Source of the DNA: Euphorbia lathyris | Taxonomy: Eukaryota > Streptophyta > Magnoliopsida > Malpighiales > Euphorbiaceae | Length of the DNA stretch: 64,000 nucleotides | Reading direction: 5' to 3' | Assembly: GCF_963576675.1 (NCBI RefSeq) | Contig: NC_088915.1 | Span: 87,801,501-87,865,500, forward strand | Shown here: piece after piece, positions 32,740 through 43,050 of the stretch | Layout: each line of letters starts with the position of its first letter | How positions within the stretch are numbered: the stretch's first letter is position 1 | Notes under the pieces: generated by a model | Told to the model about the DNA's origin: nothing | Database searches by the model: none | The model's input: the letters and a program-made list of their open reading frames with translations, nothing else | Translations under genes and position numbers: made by a program

Positions 32740-33049
32740 GGGCCCGTTTGTTTTACCTACCGTTTGTTGTTGTTGTTTGCTGTTGCTAGTTGCTGTTTGC
32801 TGTTACGATTTGCTGTTTGCTGCTTGCTGTTGCTGTTTGCTGTTGGAAAAAGCTGATTTTCCAAAAAGCAGAGATTCTCTGCTTTTGTAAAATGCTGCTT
32901 TCCAGGTGTAAAAATCAAACAGGAGGTCACTAACTAAACATCTAATACTGCTTTTCAAGTGTAAAAGGCAAACAGAAATGTCACTAACTAAACACCTAAA
33001 ACTCTCCATTTCGAACTGAAAAGGCAAACAGGAGCACCCAAACACCCCC
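32740..33049. mobile_element. Tourist-like (PIF/Harbinger) MITE inside the right TIR of MULE-1
   Basis: 310 bases with ends GGGCCCGTTTG and (inverted) GGGGGTGTTTG and TAA on both sides (32737-32739, 33050-33052). Removing it restores the match between the MULE-1 arms. The interior contains repeated TTTGCTGTTG words. Confidence 0.78.
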
Positions 33050-33213
33050 TAACTATTTTCCCTTTGACTTTTAACACCGTTAGTCAATTTGATCTGTGTT
33101 TGCTAACGGAATGAACCTCAAAGTACCATTTTGCAAACTTTTAAACCATAAGGGTACCGATCGAAAACAGGTGTAACCACACAGTTTATTTTTGTATTTT
33201 TCCCAAAAATATA

Positions 33214-33456
33214 TCCATCTTATCAATGAGATAAAGCAGGACATTGCTATTTATATACAAGAAAAAAAGAAAGTAAAAAATGCTAATACATAAAGATATG
33301 ATATGAAATTATCTTATTTTAACCAGCCCATATTAACTATAATCTGGGGTCTAATAGCCTCCCATCAAGATGAAACATATGAATGTTCATCTTGCCAATG
33401 TTGCAGACATTTGTGAAGTTGTTAATAACTTGGTAGGTAAATCAGCTAACTGTGAT
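33214..33456. other. Unassigned sequence between MULE-1 and the next hAT
   Basis: About 240 AT-rich bases. One short open stretch (MNVHLANVADICEVV, from 33382) resumes in the flank beyond the hAT at 34006. It may be a coding remnant, but I do not recognise it. Confidence 0.3.
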
Positions 33457-34005
33457 TAGGGATGGCAACGGGTACTCTACCCGCGGGTATCCGGCACTAT
33501 CCGACCTTAATGGGACTACCCGTACCCTGTATAAAAGGGCATGGGACGGGTATGAGATCAAAACCATTACCCGTTAGGGTAATGGGACGGGTATGAGAAG
33601 ACTCCCCAGGGTATCCGGTACCCGTTACCCGTGATAACTTTTTTATATATTAAAAAATATTATTGTGTTTTAGATGTAAGATGTGAGATTTGAATACCAA
33701 CTTTTTGTTCTTTGACCATTAAGTGATACCACTAAACTACTTTATTTTTACTTATTAAGGTTCAATTTTTAGATTGATGATTTATTACATTTATACTTTG
33801 TTAAATTTGTAATATTTTTTGTTTTATTTATTGATTCTTAACGGGTAAGGGTACCCGCGGGTACCCGTGAATTAAATGGGACGGGTATGTGATGCAAAAC
33901 ATATACCTGTTAGGGTAATGGGAAGGGTACGGGTAATTGAAAAATAAACGGGTAAGGGTTTGGGATTGGTACTACCCGCGGGTACCTTACCCGTTGCCAT
34001 CTCTA
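33457..34005. mobile_element. hAT-type MITE (ACCCG-rich ends)
   Basis: The ends TAGGGATGGCAACGGGTA and (inverted) TAGAGATGGCAACGGGTA are flanked by ACTGTGAT (33449-33456) and ATTGTGAT (34006-34013), 7 of 8 identical. Both ends are rich in ACCCG/CGGGT. No ORF. Confidence 0.85.
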
Positions 34006-34173
34006 ATTGTGATGTAGTTGATACATGGGACGGGTATGTGATGCAAAACATATACCCGTTAGGGTAATGGGAAGGGTACGGGTAATTGAAAAATAAACGG
34101 GTAAGGGTTTGGGATTGGTACTACCCGCGGGTACCTTACCCGTTGCCATCTCTAATTGTGATGTAGTTGATAC
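33876..34173. repeat. 149-base tandem duplication across the right end of the hAT MITE
   Basis: 33876-34024 is repeated as 34025-34173 with few differences. Each unit holds the last ~130 bases of the hAT MITE, its right TSD and about 10 bases of flank. Confidence 0.9.
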
Positions 34174-34243
34174 ATGGGCCGGATTGGGTTGGACTGGGCC
34201 GGGTTGATACAAGTGTCTTTAATATGTCATCGATGAGTATGAA

Positions 34244-34756
34244 TAGACCTGTCCATGGATTGAACTAGACTTGGTTTGAGCCGGATCTAACGAGTATTTA
34301 TGTAAAACTGCTCATCTCAAGCCCAACCCAACCAACTTATTTGCATTAAATATTTTCATAGTCATAGCGGTTGTTCACAAGAGGTTTGTCGCTCCTCTTG
34401 GATGTTGGGACCTTTCTCAATCAAAGCAGTTATTCACGAATTACATTAATTTCGGGATCGGGCTTAAAAATCAAATATCAAACTCAATCTATATAAGTTC
34501 ACCTAAAAAAGTATACATAATTTTTAATTATAAAAATAAATATTTAATTATAAATATATAATTTTTTAATTAATATTAATAAGACAGGCCGGCAACTCGG
34601 CTATTTTCATTAGTGCCAAACCGGCCCAAAAAATAAACGGGCTATAGCGGACTTGCACCGGACTGGGCCAATTATCAATTTTCATTGTCTAAGTCCGACC
34701 TAAAAGATATGGGCATGGACGGAGCGGGCGGATACCTGAACCCGTAGACAGATCTA
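34244..34756. mobile_element. hAT-like MITE, degenerate
   Basis: The ends TAGACCTGTCCATGG and (inverted) TAGATCTGTCTACGG match at 12 of 15. Candidate duplications AGTATGAA and AGTACTGA match at only 5 of 8, so the class is tentative. Confidence 0.55.
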
Positions 34757-34843
34757 AGTACTGAGTGGTAGTATAACATACATGTGGATGTGGAGTAAGT
34801 GAAGTAACAGTAACATGTAAAATCGGCTCAAATTATCAATTTA

Positions 34844-35196
34844 GGGATAAGGTACTAAAATAGGTTTAAAGTTTTTGAGGAAGTATCAATTTAGGGCCCA
34901 CATATAAAATAGTACTAATTAAACTGGGTTTAACGTTTAAAAAAAATGACCAATTTAGGTCTCAATAATGAAACGTGACACGTCATTAATATTACTCTGT
35001 TAAGTTATGAATTTCTTTCTCCACGTACAATTGACAAAACTTAACCGAGTAATATGAATGACGTCTCACATTCCATTATCGAGACCTAAATTGGTACTCT
35101 TTTTTAAACGTTAAGCCTGTATTGATGATATTTTGTACGTGGAGTCTAAATTGGCAATTCTCCAAAAACCTTAAGCCTATTTTGGTACCTTATCCC
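34844..35196. mobile_element. Fold-back MITE, Mutator-like
   Basis: Almost the whole 353 bases form one inverted repeat. The ends read GGGATAAGGTAC and inwards (TTTAGGTCTC, GTAATAT, GTTAAGTT) in mirrored order. The flanking 9-mers ATCAATTTA and TACCATTTA match at 6 of 9. Confidence 0.7.
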
Positions 35197-35215
35197 TACC
35201 ATTTATAATTATCAA

Positions 35216-36127
35216 GGTTAATTTCAAATAAATGCCACGTGATTTTAAATCTTTGCAAATCAGTATATGTGGGTTTTTTTTTGTTCAAACCGAACCATGT
35301 GGTTTACAAAATTTTCATTTTTCGTTCACTTTGCCAAAATTGGCCGATAACGACCTCAAAATGAATGTTTTCAAGAATAAAATGATATTTTAAGCAACTT
35401 TAGTTTTTCAACCTTGTAGGTTTGAGGTTATTTAGGTGGTGTTTTTTTTATGAGAGAAAATTGATTTTTAGAGAGATAAAACTTCAAAAATGATGATTTT
35501 GAAAAATTAAAAATGTGATTCTATCGTAAATATGATACTAAACAATTTTAATTTTTGAAACTTTTTATTTTAAGGCTGTTATCGGCCAAATTTGGTAAAG
35601 TCAATAAAAAATAAAAAATTTGCAAAACCTCTTTCGGTTTGTAACAAAAAGACCATAAGTATCGATATGCAAAAATCATGCGTAATTAGCACATGTGGTT
35701 ACAAAAGTTTGGTCAGTATTCCCAAAAGTTTAATTTGTCTCAATAAAATCGCTTAAGTTTGTTTTTGTGCTAATAAAATCATTTTGAACGTTTTTCAGTT
35801 ATTTTTTCACTGAAATTGTTCACGTGGCATATCAACGTGATGTCAGCGCTACCTGACATACTAAGAAAATGTAACTACACATTTTAATTGATAATCGATA
35901 TATCATGTAGGTCAATTTGTGGTTAAAATTTTAGTTGAAAAATCTTATTTACTTGGGTTAATTTGTAGTTCAATATAAAAAAAAAAAAGTCCAAAATGAC
36001 TTTATTGGGACAAAAACAAACTTAAATAATTTTATTATTTTTTTTACCTTTTGAGACCATTGTCCAAATTTTTTTGACCACCGATACTAATTACATCAAA
36101 TCACGAAACATTTATTTGAAATTAACC
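35216..36127. mobile_element. Fold-back MITE holding two further inverted repeats
   Basis: The outer ends GGTTAATTTCAAATAAATG are mirrored at 36109-36127. The flanks AATTATCAA and TAATATCAA match at 7 of 9. Inside lie two separate fold-backs, one at about 35284-35660 (arms with AAACCGAA and TTGGCCGATAACG) and one at about 35715-36060 (arms with CAATAAAAT and AAGTTTGTTTTTGT). They look like MITEs inserted into a MITE. Confidence 0.7.
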
Positions 36128-36420
36128 TAATATCAAAACTAAAATTGTTATTGATTATCAATAGCTGATTAACCATTGATGTGATTGATTATCAAACTCC
36201 AAACTTTATACTATAAGTCAACAAATCAATGATTTCATTCAATTTACAAAAAAAAACTTTATTAAAATATGATTATGAATTTGATTTATTTCTGGGTAAA
36301 TTTTTTCATTGTATGACCACAAAGTCACTGAATTTTATACTAAATTTACATTCATCTATGGTCATTACTATCGTGGACCATCTTTTTAACTTTTAACTCA
36401 CCCTTCACTAGTTAATAAAT

Positions 36421-36935
36421 GGCTTAATAGGCACCCAACCCTCTAAACTTATAACTTTTTTTCACATGACCCCCTTAATTTAGGGGACAACCTCTCAACC
36501 CCCTCAACTCTCCAAAAACATCACATACAGCCCTTTACACCCCTATGTTCGGTCAAAATGTTGACCCGTGTAGAAAACGCGCTTGACTGTTGACCACACC
36601 AATGCCACGTGTCATTTTTTTATTAAATTTTTCCATTGAGACCTGCTCGGCGAGCAAGCCCAATTGTGCTCGGCGAGCAACTACTAGAGATGGATTTCGA
36701 TCAGAATTCTTATGCTAGAATGAAAATTTTTAATAAAAAAAATGACACGTGACATTGGTGTGGTCAATAGTCAAGCGCGTTTTCTACACGGGTCAATATT
36801 TTGACCGAACATAGGAGTGTAAGGGGTTGTATGTGATGTTTTTGGAGAGTTAAGAGGGTTGAAAGGTTGTCCCCTAAGTTAAGGGGGCCAGATGAAAAAA
36901 AGTTACAAGTTTAGGGGCTGAATATCTATTAAACC
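36421..36935. mobile_element. Fold-back MITE, Mutator-like, perfect 9-base TSD
   Basis: 515 bases, inverted over most of its length, with arms containing TTGACC, GTGTAGAAAACGCGCTTGAC and CACACCAATG. Flanked by TTAATAAAT at 36412-36420 and 36936-36944. A CTCGGCGAGC palindrome occurs twice near the centre (36648-36682). Confidence 0.85.
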
Positions 36936-37114
36936 TTAATAAATTTCAATAACTTTTTATGTTATATTTTAAAGTTCAATATAAATACCGTGAAAAGTTA
37001 AGGGGGCCAGATGAAAAAAAGTTACAAGTTTAAGGGGCTGAATATCTATTAAACCTTAATAAATTTCAATAACTTTTTATGTTATATTTTAAAGTTCAAT
37101 ATAAATACTGTGAA
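36876..37114. repeat. ~119-base tandem duplication across the right end of the MITE
   Basis: 36876-36994 is repeated as 36995-37114 with one extra A and one C/T change. Each unit holds the last ~60 bases of the MITE, its right TSD and about 50 bases of flank. Confidence 0.9.
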
Positions 37115-37270
37115 AAAATGAGTAATATGTAGTGATCACGGATGTAAATTACCCCATAAATTAAGAAAGACGATTTACTATAAAAAAACAATATATAATT
37201 TTATAAAAAAATAAACAACAGATATTTTTTTTATATATAGTTTATCCGATTTTTCAATTTTAAGGTTGTC

Positions 37271-37275
37271 AAACA
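37271..37275. other. TSD of outer copia element (left copy)
   Basis: AAACA, identical to 59278-59282. Confidence 0.85.
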
Positions 37276-37646
37276 TGTTAAAAAAAATTAATAAACTTAA
37301 TTTTGAAATAAAAAAATAATAAAGAAAAATTAAATAAAGAAAGACATGTGATGGTATGGGTTGTCAAAGTCATTGTATGAGGTTTGGTTTTTATTTGTCA
37401 TATATGTTAAAAATGTCAAAGTAGTAGTATGAGTTTAGTATGGATTTAATTTTTTATTTATGAAATAAATTGTGCAATTGGAATGGTGAAGTAGTATATA
37501 TATATATATATATATATATAAATACTTAATATTGAGTGTAGTGTGTGTAAAAAATAAAGAAAGTGAAGTCTTTAATCTTTTGTATCTTTTGTATCCTTGA
37601 ATGAAATTAATTTTTCCATAAAGTAATTAGTCCCTCTAGTCTAACA
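37276..37646 (+). repeat. Outer copia 5' LTR
   Basis: 371 bases, TGTTAAA...CTAACA, with a TA microsatellite of 13 repeats at 37495-37520. Matches 58849-59277 except for the repeat length and a few bases. Confidence 0.9.
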
Positions 37647-37649
37647 AAG

Positions 37650-37663
37650 TGGTATCAGAGCCA
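37650..37663 (+). promoter_or_regulatory. Primer binding site, initiator tRNA-Met, outer copia
   Basis: TGGTATCAGAGCCA, four bases after the LTR, is the standard copia primer site complementary to the 3' end of tRNA-iMet. Confidence 0.92.
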
Positions 37664-37780
37664 CGTTACGAGAGTCAGTCTTCCGCCAAACAGACCCTAT
37701 AAAAAATATCAGACGGTCTCAAACTTCCTTATCAATACCCTCAGCTCACCAAAACCAATTATTCAAGTTGGTGTATTCGA

Positions 37781-39433
37781 ATGAAGGCGTTACTCGGATG
37801 TCAAGATGTCTGGGATATAGTCGAAAAAGGCTACATAGTCCCAGGTAACGAGGCAGCGTTGACACAGACAGAAAAAGATACTCTGCAGAAAAATCGCAAA
37901 AGCGATCAAAAGGCGCTTACTCTCATCCATCAAGGTTTGGATGAATTAATGTTCGAGAAAGTAGCCGAAGCTACGACCGCCAAACAAGCCTGGGAAATTT
38001 TACGAGTTTCTCTTCAAGGGGAGGAGAAAGTTAAAAAAGTTCATTTGCAGATGCTGAGAGGAGAATTTGAGATGATGAGGATGAAAGAGACGGAGGCCAT
38101 TAGTGATTACTCATCCCGAGTAAAATCTGTCGTAAATCAGATGCGGCAGTATGGAGAAAAAATTGAAGAGTCCAGAATTGTTGAAAAAATTCTGCGTTCA
38201 CTACTACCAAAATTTGATTACGTAGTGGTGGCTATGGAGGAGTCTAGAGACATCAGTGAAATGTCCGTTGATGAAGTTGTAGGGTCACTACAAGCACGAG
38301 AGGAGCGATTTGAGAAACGAAGAGAAGATTCCGCAGAACAAGTCTTAGCAACAAAGGCTGTGTTTAAAAATGGCGAAAGTAGTCAGTCCGGCAGAGGACG
38401 CGGAAGAGGTCGAGGAGGAAATGGTAGAGGACGAGGACGTGGCAGAAGTCAAGGCAGAAATGAAAACGGCAATAACAACAATGACAGAAGCACCCAATTC
38501 ACCAGAGGCAGAGGAAGAGGCCGAGGACACGATCAAGGAAGAGGAAACTGGAGGCCGAATGAAGGACGCGACAAGTCCAATATTCAGTGTTATAATTGCT
38601 CCAAGTATGGTCACTACGCGGTAGAATGTTGGAGTCCGCCTAAGGAGGTAGAGGAGACTGCCAATAATATTCAAGATGAGGAAGTAACTGGCACTGTGTT
38701 ACTTACCTACGAAAGTGAAGAAAATCGCGAAAATAATATATGGTATCTTGACAATGTGGCAAGTAACCATATGTGTGGTGACAAGAAGATGTTCGTGGAG
38801 CTCTATGAATCCGTACGTGGTAATGTTGTATTTGGAGATTCCTCTAAGGTTCCTATTACAGGCAAAGGAACCATTCTTATTTGGCTCAAAAATGGCGCTC
38901 ACCAGTTTATTGATAATGTTTATTATGTTCCCAACATGAAAAGCAATATTTTGAGTTTGGGACAGTTACTGGAAAAAAATTATGAAGTTCACATGGTGGA
39001 CCGAAAATTACTCCTGTTGAATGAGAAAAAGGAGTTGATTGCACGAGTACCAATGGCGAGAAACAGAATGTTCACAATTAACATTCAGACGGACGTGGCC
39101 AAATGCTTGAAAGCTTGTGTGCAAAGTCCCCCCTGGCTTTGGCATTTACGGTACGGACATCTCAATTTTGGAGGACTGAAGCAGTTGGGACAGAAGCAGA
39201 TGGTAAACGGATTGCCTCACATTGACCAGCCTCATCAACTGTGTCAAGGATGTCTTGTTGGAAAACAATTCAGAACCAGTTTTCCAAAGGAGTCCATGTC
39301 AAGAGCAAAGGCGCCACTTGAGCTAGTTCACACAGACGTGTGTGGACCGATCACTCCACAGTCTCTTGGTAAAATAAATATTTTCTACTTTTCATTGATG
39401 ATTATAGTAGAAAAACTTGGGTGTATTTTTTGA
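37781..39433 (+). pseudogene. Outer copia gag-protease-integrase N-terminus
   Basis: The first ATG in frame is 37781, but the reading continues upstream as PQLTKTNYSSWCIR, the usual gag N-terminal block, with no ATG, so the native start has been lost. It contains the gag core (DELMFEKVAEATTAKQAWEIL, LRSLLPKFDYVVVAMEES), an Arg/Gly-rich region, a zinc knuckle CYNCSKYGHYAVEC near residue 270, a protease site reading LDNVASNHM near residue 324 where families have DTGAS, and the integrase zinc region (HLRYGHLNF, LCQGCLVGKQ). The frame is lost near 39385 after ELVHTDVCGPITPQS. Confidence 0.9.
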
Positions 39434-39980
39434 AGGAAAAAACAGAAGTTTTTGAGACATTTAAAAAATTCAAAGTCCAAGTGGAGAAAGAAAGTGGTCA
39501 TTTTATTAAGGCACTCAGATCAGATAGAGGCGGTGAATACATGTCCATCTCTTTCAAACAATTTTATGAAGATCATGGAATCCGTCATTTCCTTTCAGTC
39601 CCGAGATCACCTCAGCAAAATGGCGTAGTAGAAAGAAAGAACAGAACTGTGCTCAACATGGTGAGGAGCATGTTAAAAAGCAAAAATTTACCGAAGGAGT
39701 TATGGGCCAAAGCAGTAGACTGTGCTGTCTACCTGTTGAACAGATCACCAACTGTCAGTGTTTGGGATCAAACTCCACAAGAAGCATGGAGTGGAATAAA
39801 ACCCAGTATTTCTCATTTGCGTGTTTTTGGCAGTGTTGCTCATGTCCATGTACCGGATGAAGAACGCAAGAAGCTAGATGATAAAAGCAAGAAATATTTG
39901 TTTGTGGGCTATTCAAAACATTCCAAAGGGTACAAAATGTTCGATCCTCAAACTCAGAAAATCATCATCAGTAGAGATGT
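39394..39980 (+). pseudogene. Outer copia integrase catalytic core
   Basis: In the frame after the shift: FIDDYSRKTWVYFLKEK, then the second catalytic Asp in LRSDRGGEYMS and the Glu in PQQNGVVERKNRT. The domain runs on through HLRVFGSVAHVHVP and FVGYSKHSKGYKMF and breaks off at SRDV, where Athila-2 inserted. It continues at 57002. The first ATG is 39421, but the domain has no start of its own because it is part of the polyprotein. Confidence 0.9.
39976..39980. other. TSD of Athila-2 (left copy)
   Basis: GATGT, identical to 57002-57006. The two copia halves rejoin in frame at SRDV/TIDEE. Confidence 0.92.
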
Positions 39981-41535
39981 TGTTAAGCCCAAAATATACC
40001 TAAAATATCATCAATAATTACATCAATATTGCTACGAATTTATGCTATTTATACCTATTTAGAATGCTTTTACTCTCGAATATGTTTCTTTCATGCAAGG
40101 TACATAAATATTTGGTAAAATCCAAATAGGAGTAAATAGAGCTCAAAAATAGAAGAAAAGCCCTACAAAAGGAGTCGAAGATGACGAAAATTAATAACGC
40201 CAAGTCGAGGACACGAACGAGAGCTGAAAAACGAAAAAAGCTCCGTGCCGCGACCGCGGCTTCCCCTTTTCACGGTCGCGACACACGTCGCCAGTCACTT
40301 TTCCCCTTCGTCCAAAGTACAATTGATGCTCCCCCATTCTCGGTAGTGAATTTGATAAATCTCGGTACGAGCAGGAGATTTAGAAGCCTAGTTACACACT
40401 TTCATTTTCGACGGAACGCGATCGTTCGGGTGGATAAGAACGTCCCTTCACAAGGTATACGTCCCTTCACAAGGTATACGTCCCTTCACAAGGTATACGA
40501 CTCTCCACAACGGATACGTCTTTTCGCAACGGACACGACACTTCGATCAAGACTCTTCAACATCTATAAATAAAGAGTTGATGGAGAGTTGATGAGAGAA
40601 TAATGACATATAGTGATATGTGTAGAAGAAAGAGATTAGTGTAGAATTTATGCAGAAATTCCGAATCAAGTGATTCAGAAGTTAGATTTAGATTCTGTTA
40701 AAAGCAATATGATGTACACACATTGTTTACAAATTAATAACAAATTCAGTAGCGTTTAGACATTGTTCCAGTTTAGTTTTCATTTTGGTAGTAGACCGAC
40801 CTAGTCTCTATTACGAAGATTCAACGAGAAGATTGAGTAGAGGATTCGCCCCTAAGCCTGACAAACTCGAACGAAACCCAAGAAGAGGATTGACAACCCG
40901 TTCACTTGCACGCCGTCGAAGAATTCAATGCTCCATGTTCTCTGTAAACTTGTATCAATTTATATTTCATCTAATAAAGTCCGTTCTATTCGATAGATTT
41001 TTATGCAGCACTTTGGTAAATGAGCCGAAGTGGATTGATGCTGGTGTTTTCATTAAAACGTATTTAATTCAAATCTTTACAAGGAAACTTTGTTGAACAC
41101 TTAGGCAAATTATTATCTCGAAAGAGTTTTAATTTTATTAAGGGCAACTATCCCGAAAGGGTTTTGTCGCGTTCAAAGCCAATTAATTAGAGGTTCCGTC
41201 ATTTATTTCATCTTTATAATTCGTACAAAGTTTAAAGTTGTTTCTTTGCTTAATGCAAACAAATATACCTGTTTACTTTTCTAAAAGTACTAAAACGTTC
41301 CTGTTTTGCAAATTCATTCTTAAATCAGATATTTTCTAACATCTTCATACTCTAATCTAATTCTCATTCTAGCTATTTCAAAACCAAAACCGATTAAACG
41401 ATTTTTCCATATCATAAACCTAAAAGTAAATTTAACCGATTATAAATAAGTTTTCTTTAAAAAAGCGTTCCCTGTGGGATCGATATCTTTTATTACTACA
41501 AGCGTATACCGTGCACTTGTGGAAATCGCTCAACA
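39981..41535 (+). repeat. Athila-2 5' LTR
   Basis: 1555 bases. Holds the CpG hairpin module (40245-40284), TCTCGGTA words at 40338-40366 and three tandem copies of CGTCCCTTCACAAGGTATA (about 40441-40500), against two in the other LTR. Confidence 0.93.
40245..40284. repeat. CpG-rich hairpin, module A (5' LTR)
   Basis: Arms GTGCCGCGACCG and CGGTCGCGACAC pair over 12 bases with one mismatch around a 16-base loop. The paired words TTCTCGGTAG and TCTCGGTACGAGC follow at 40338-40372. Confidence 0.88.
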
Positions 41536-41541
41536 AGTTTT

Positions 41542-41559
41542 TGACGCCGTTGCCGGGGA
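41542..41559 (+). promoter_or_regulatory. Primer binding site, tRNA-Asp type, Athila-2
   Basis: TGACGCCGTTGCCGGGGA, six bases after the LTR, matches the tRNA-Asp complement at 17 of 18 bases (A instead of G at position 3). Confidence 0.9.
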
Positions 41560-41710
41560 CACGCTAAAATTTTTGACAAAATTTTAAATTTTTCGTGTTT
41601 TATTACGAATCTAGGTTTATTCATACTTATTCAAACTTTTATATTTTTAATTATTTTCAATTACTAACTTATTTATTTTTCAAGTTCTGTTTTGTAGGTA
41701 GTTTCGGTTC

Positions 41711-43050
41711 GTGCGAAATTTCAAGTTCATGCGCAGTTCTCGAAGTTCGGGCACGTCACCAGATCCTATTGACCCAGAAATTGAAAGAACTCTTAAAAAG
41801 AACAAGAGAGAAAAGAAAAAGAAAAACCAAACCCCAATAAAAACTAAAAATTACCGAGCCAGAAGTAATGGCCACACTTATGGATTACGCTAGGCCAGGA
41901 GTGGCCGGTGTAACAAACAGTATAGTTAGACCCCAAATCAATGCAAATCAATTTGAAATTAAGCCTGCGTTGCTTAACATGTTGCAAAATAATGTAACGT
42001 TTTACGGGTTACCTAACGAAAATCCTAATACCCATTTGACAAATTTCTTAGAAATTTGTGACACTTTTAAAATACCAAATGTGACTGCGGAAGCGATCAA
42101 TCTTTGCCTTTTTCCTTTTACTTTGAAGGATCGAGCCAAATAATGGTTAACTTCTATGCCAGCCGCATCAATTGAGACTTGGGAGCAATTAGCCCAAGCA
42201 TTTTTATCAAAATTTTTCCCTTTAGCAAAAACCGCAAGAGTCATTAAAGAGTTAACATCTTTTTCTCAAAATGATAATGAAACTCTTTATGAGGCTTGGG
42301 AACGTTTTAAAGAACTTCAACGTTTATGCCCACACCACCAATTGCCCGCTGAACTTTTAATGCAAACATTTTATAATGGACTAAATCCTACAACTAGAGG
42401 TTCATTGGACGCTATGTCTGGAGGGTTATTCATGAAGAAAACATCTGCCCAAGCAAGAGAACTTTTGGAGGAAATGGCAATCAACAGCAGTATGTGGCCC
42501 GCGGAACGTGGACACCTACCATCAGCGAAACCATCATCCTCAACAACATCATCAGTTAAAGGTATAGTGAATCTTGATCCAGTAGCGATGTTGCAAGCCC
42601 AATTTTCTGCCTTGTCGCACAAAATTGATAGGTTTATGGCACCGTGTGATCCTAATGGTCAACCAATCCGAACGGATGTGGATTACGAAGGTATGAGTGA
42701 AATTGAACAGGTAAATTTTGTCCAAGGGCAAAACCAAACTAATAATCCTTATTCCAATACATATAATCCTGGATGGAGAAATCATCCTAACTTTAAATGG
42801 AGAGATAATAACAATAATAATGTTAATGCTAATCAAAATCGTACTACTAATTATCAAAATCAATCAAGAGATACGATTAGCACCTTATCTTCTAAAATCG
42901 ACAAATTCATTGATGCGATGAGCGGAAAAATAAGTAATCACGACGATGGTTCTAAACGGGTCGAGAATAAATTCGATCAGCTTATTAAAAACCAATCATC
43001 TAGCATCTATAATTTGGAGATTCAAATTGGACAACTCGCTAAATCGATTC
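41711..43050 (+). pseudogene. Athila-2 gag
   Basis: The N-terminus reads MRSSRSSGTSPDPIDPEIERTL, like that of Athila-1 gag. A frameshift in an A-rich stretch near 41820-41850 moves to the frame containing MATLMDYARPGVAGV, FEIKPALLNMLQNN and AINLCLFPFTLKDRAK. A TAA at 42141-42143 then interrupts before WLTSMP (CAA to TAA fits the usual KxQW pattern). The gag core goes on with LTSFSQNDNETLYEAWERFK and LLMQTFYNGLNPTTR. An Asn-rich stretch follows where Athila gags normally have a zinc knuckle, and I cannot find one here. Gag and pol share one frame, so 43050 is only an approximate end. Confidence 0.88.

Larger units (their letters stand above)
28241..33204. mobile_element. MULE-1: Mutator-like element with long TIRs, non-autonomous
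   Basis: The ends (GGAAAAAGTATAAAAATAAAC and its inverted match at 33184-33204) extend into inverted repeats of about 350 bases once a Tourist insertion in the right arm is removed. The flanks GAAAATATA (28232-28240) and AAAAATATA (33205-33213) match at 8 of 9 bases, and a 9-base TSD is the mark of Mutator elements. No transposase ORF is visible. It sits in the A-rich tail of the LINE and holds at least five younger elements. Confidence 0.85.

Noticed and set aside
34835..35205. Assigning a firm TSD to the fold-back MITE
   Set aside because: The flanks match at only 6 of 9 bases, so the border may be off by a base or the TSD decayed. Kept as tentative.
40181..40573. 130-codon ORF in both Athila-2 LTRs (also 55666-56058)
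   Set aside because: Part of the LTR, spans the CpG hairpin and the 20-base repeats, and its C-terminus differs between LTRs because of repeat number. Unlikely to be a protein gene.
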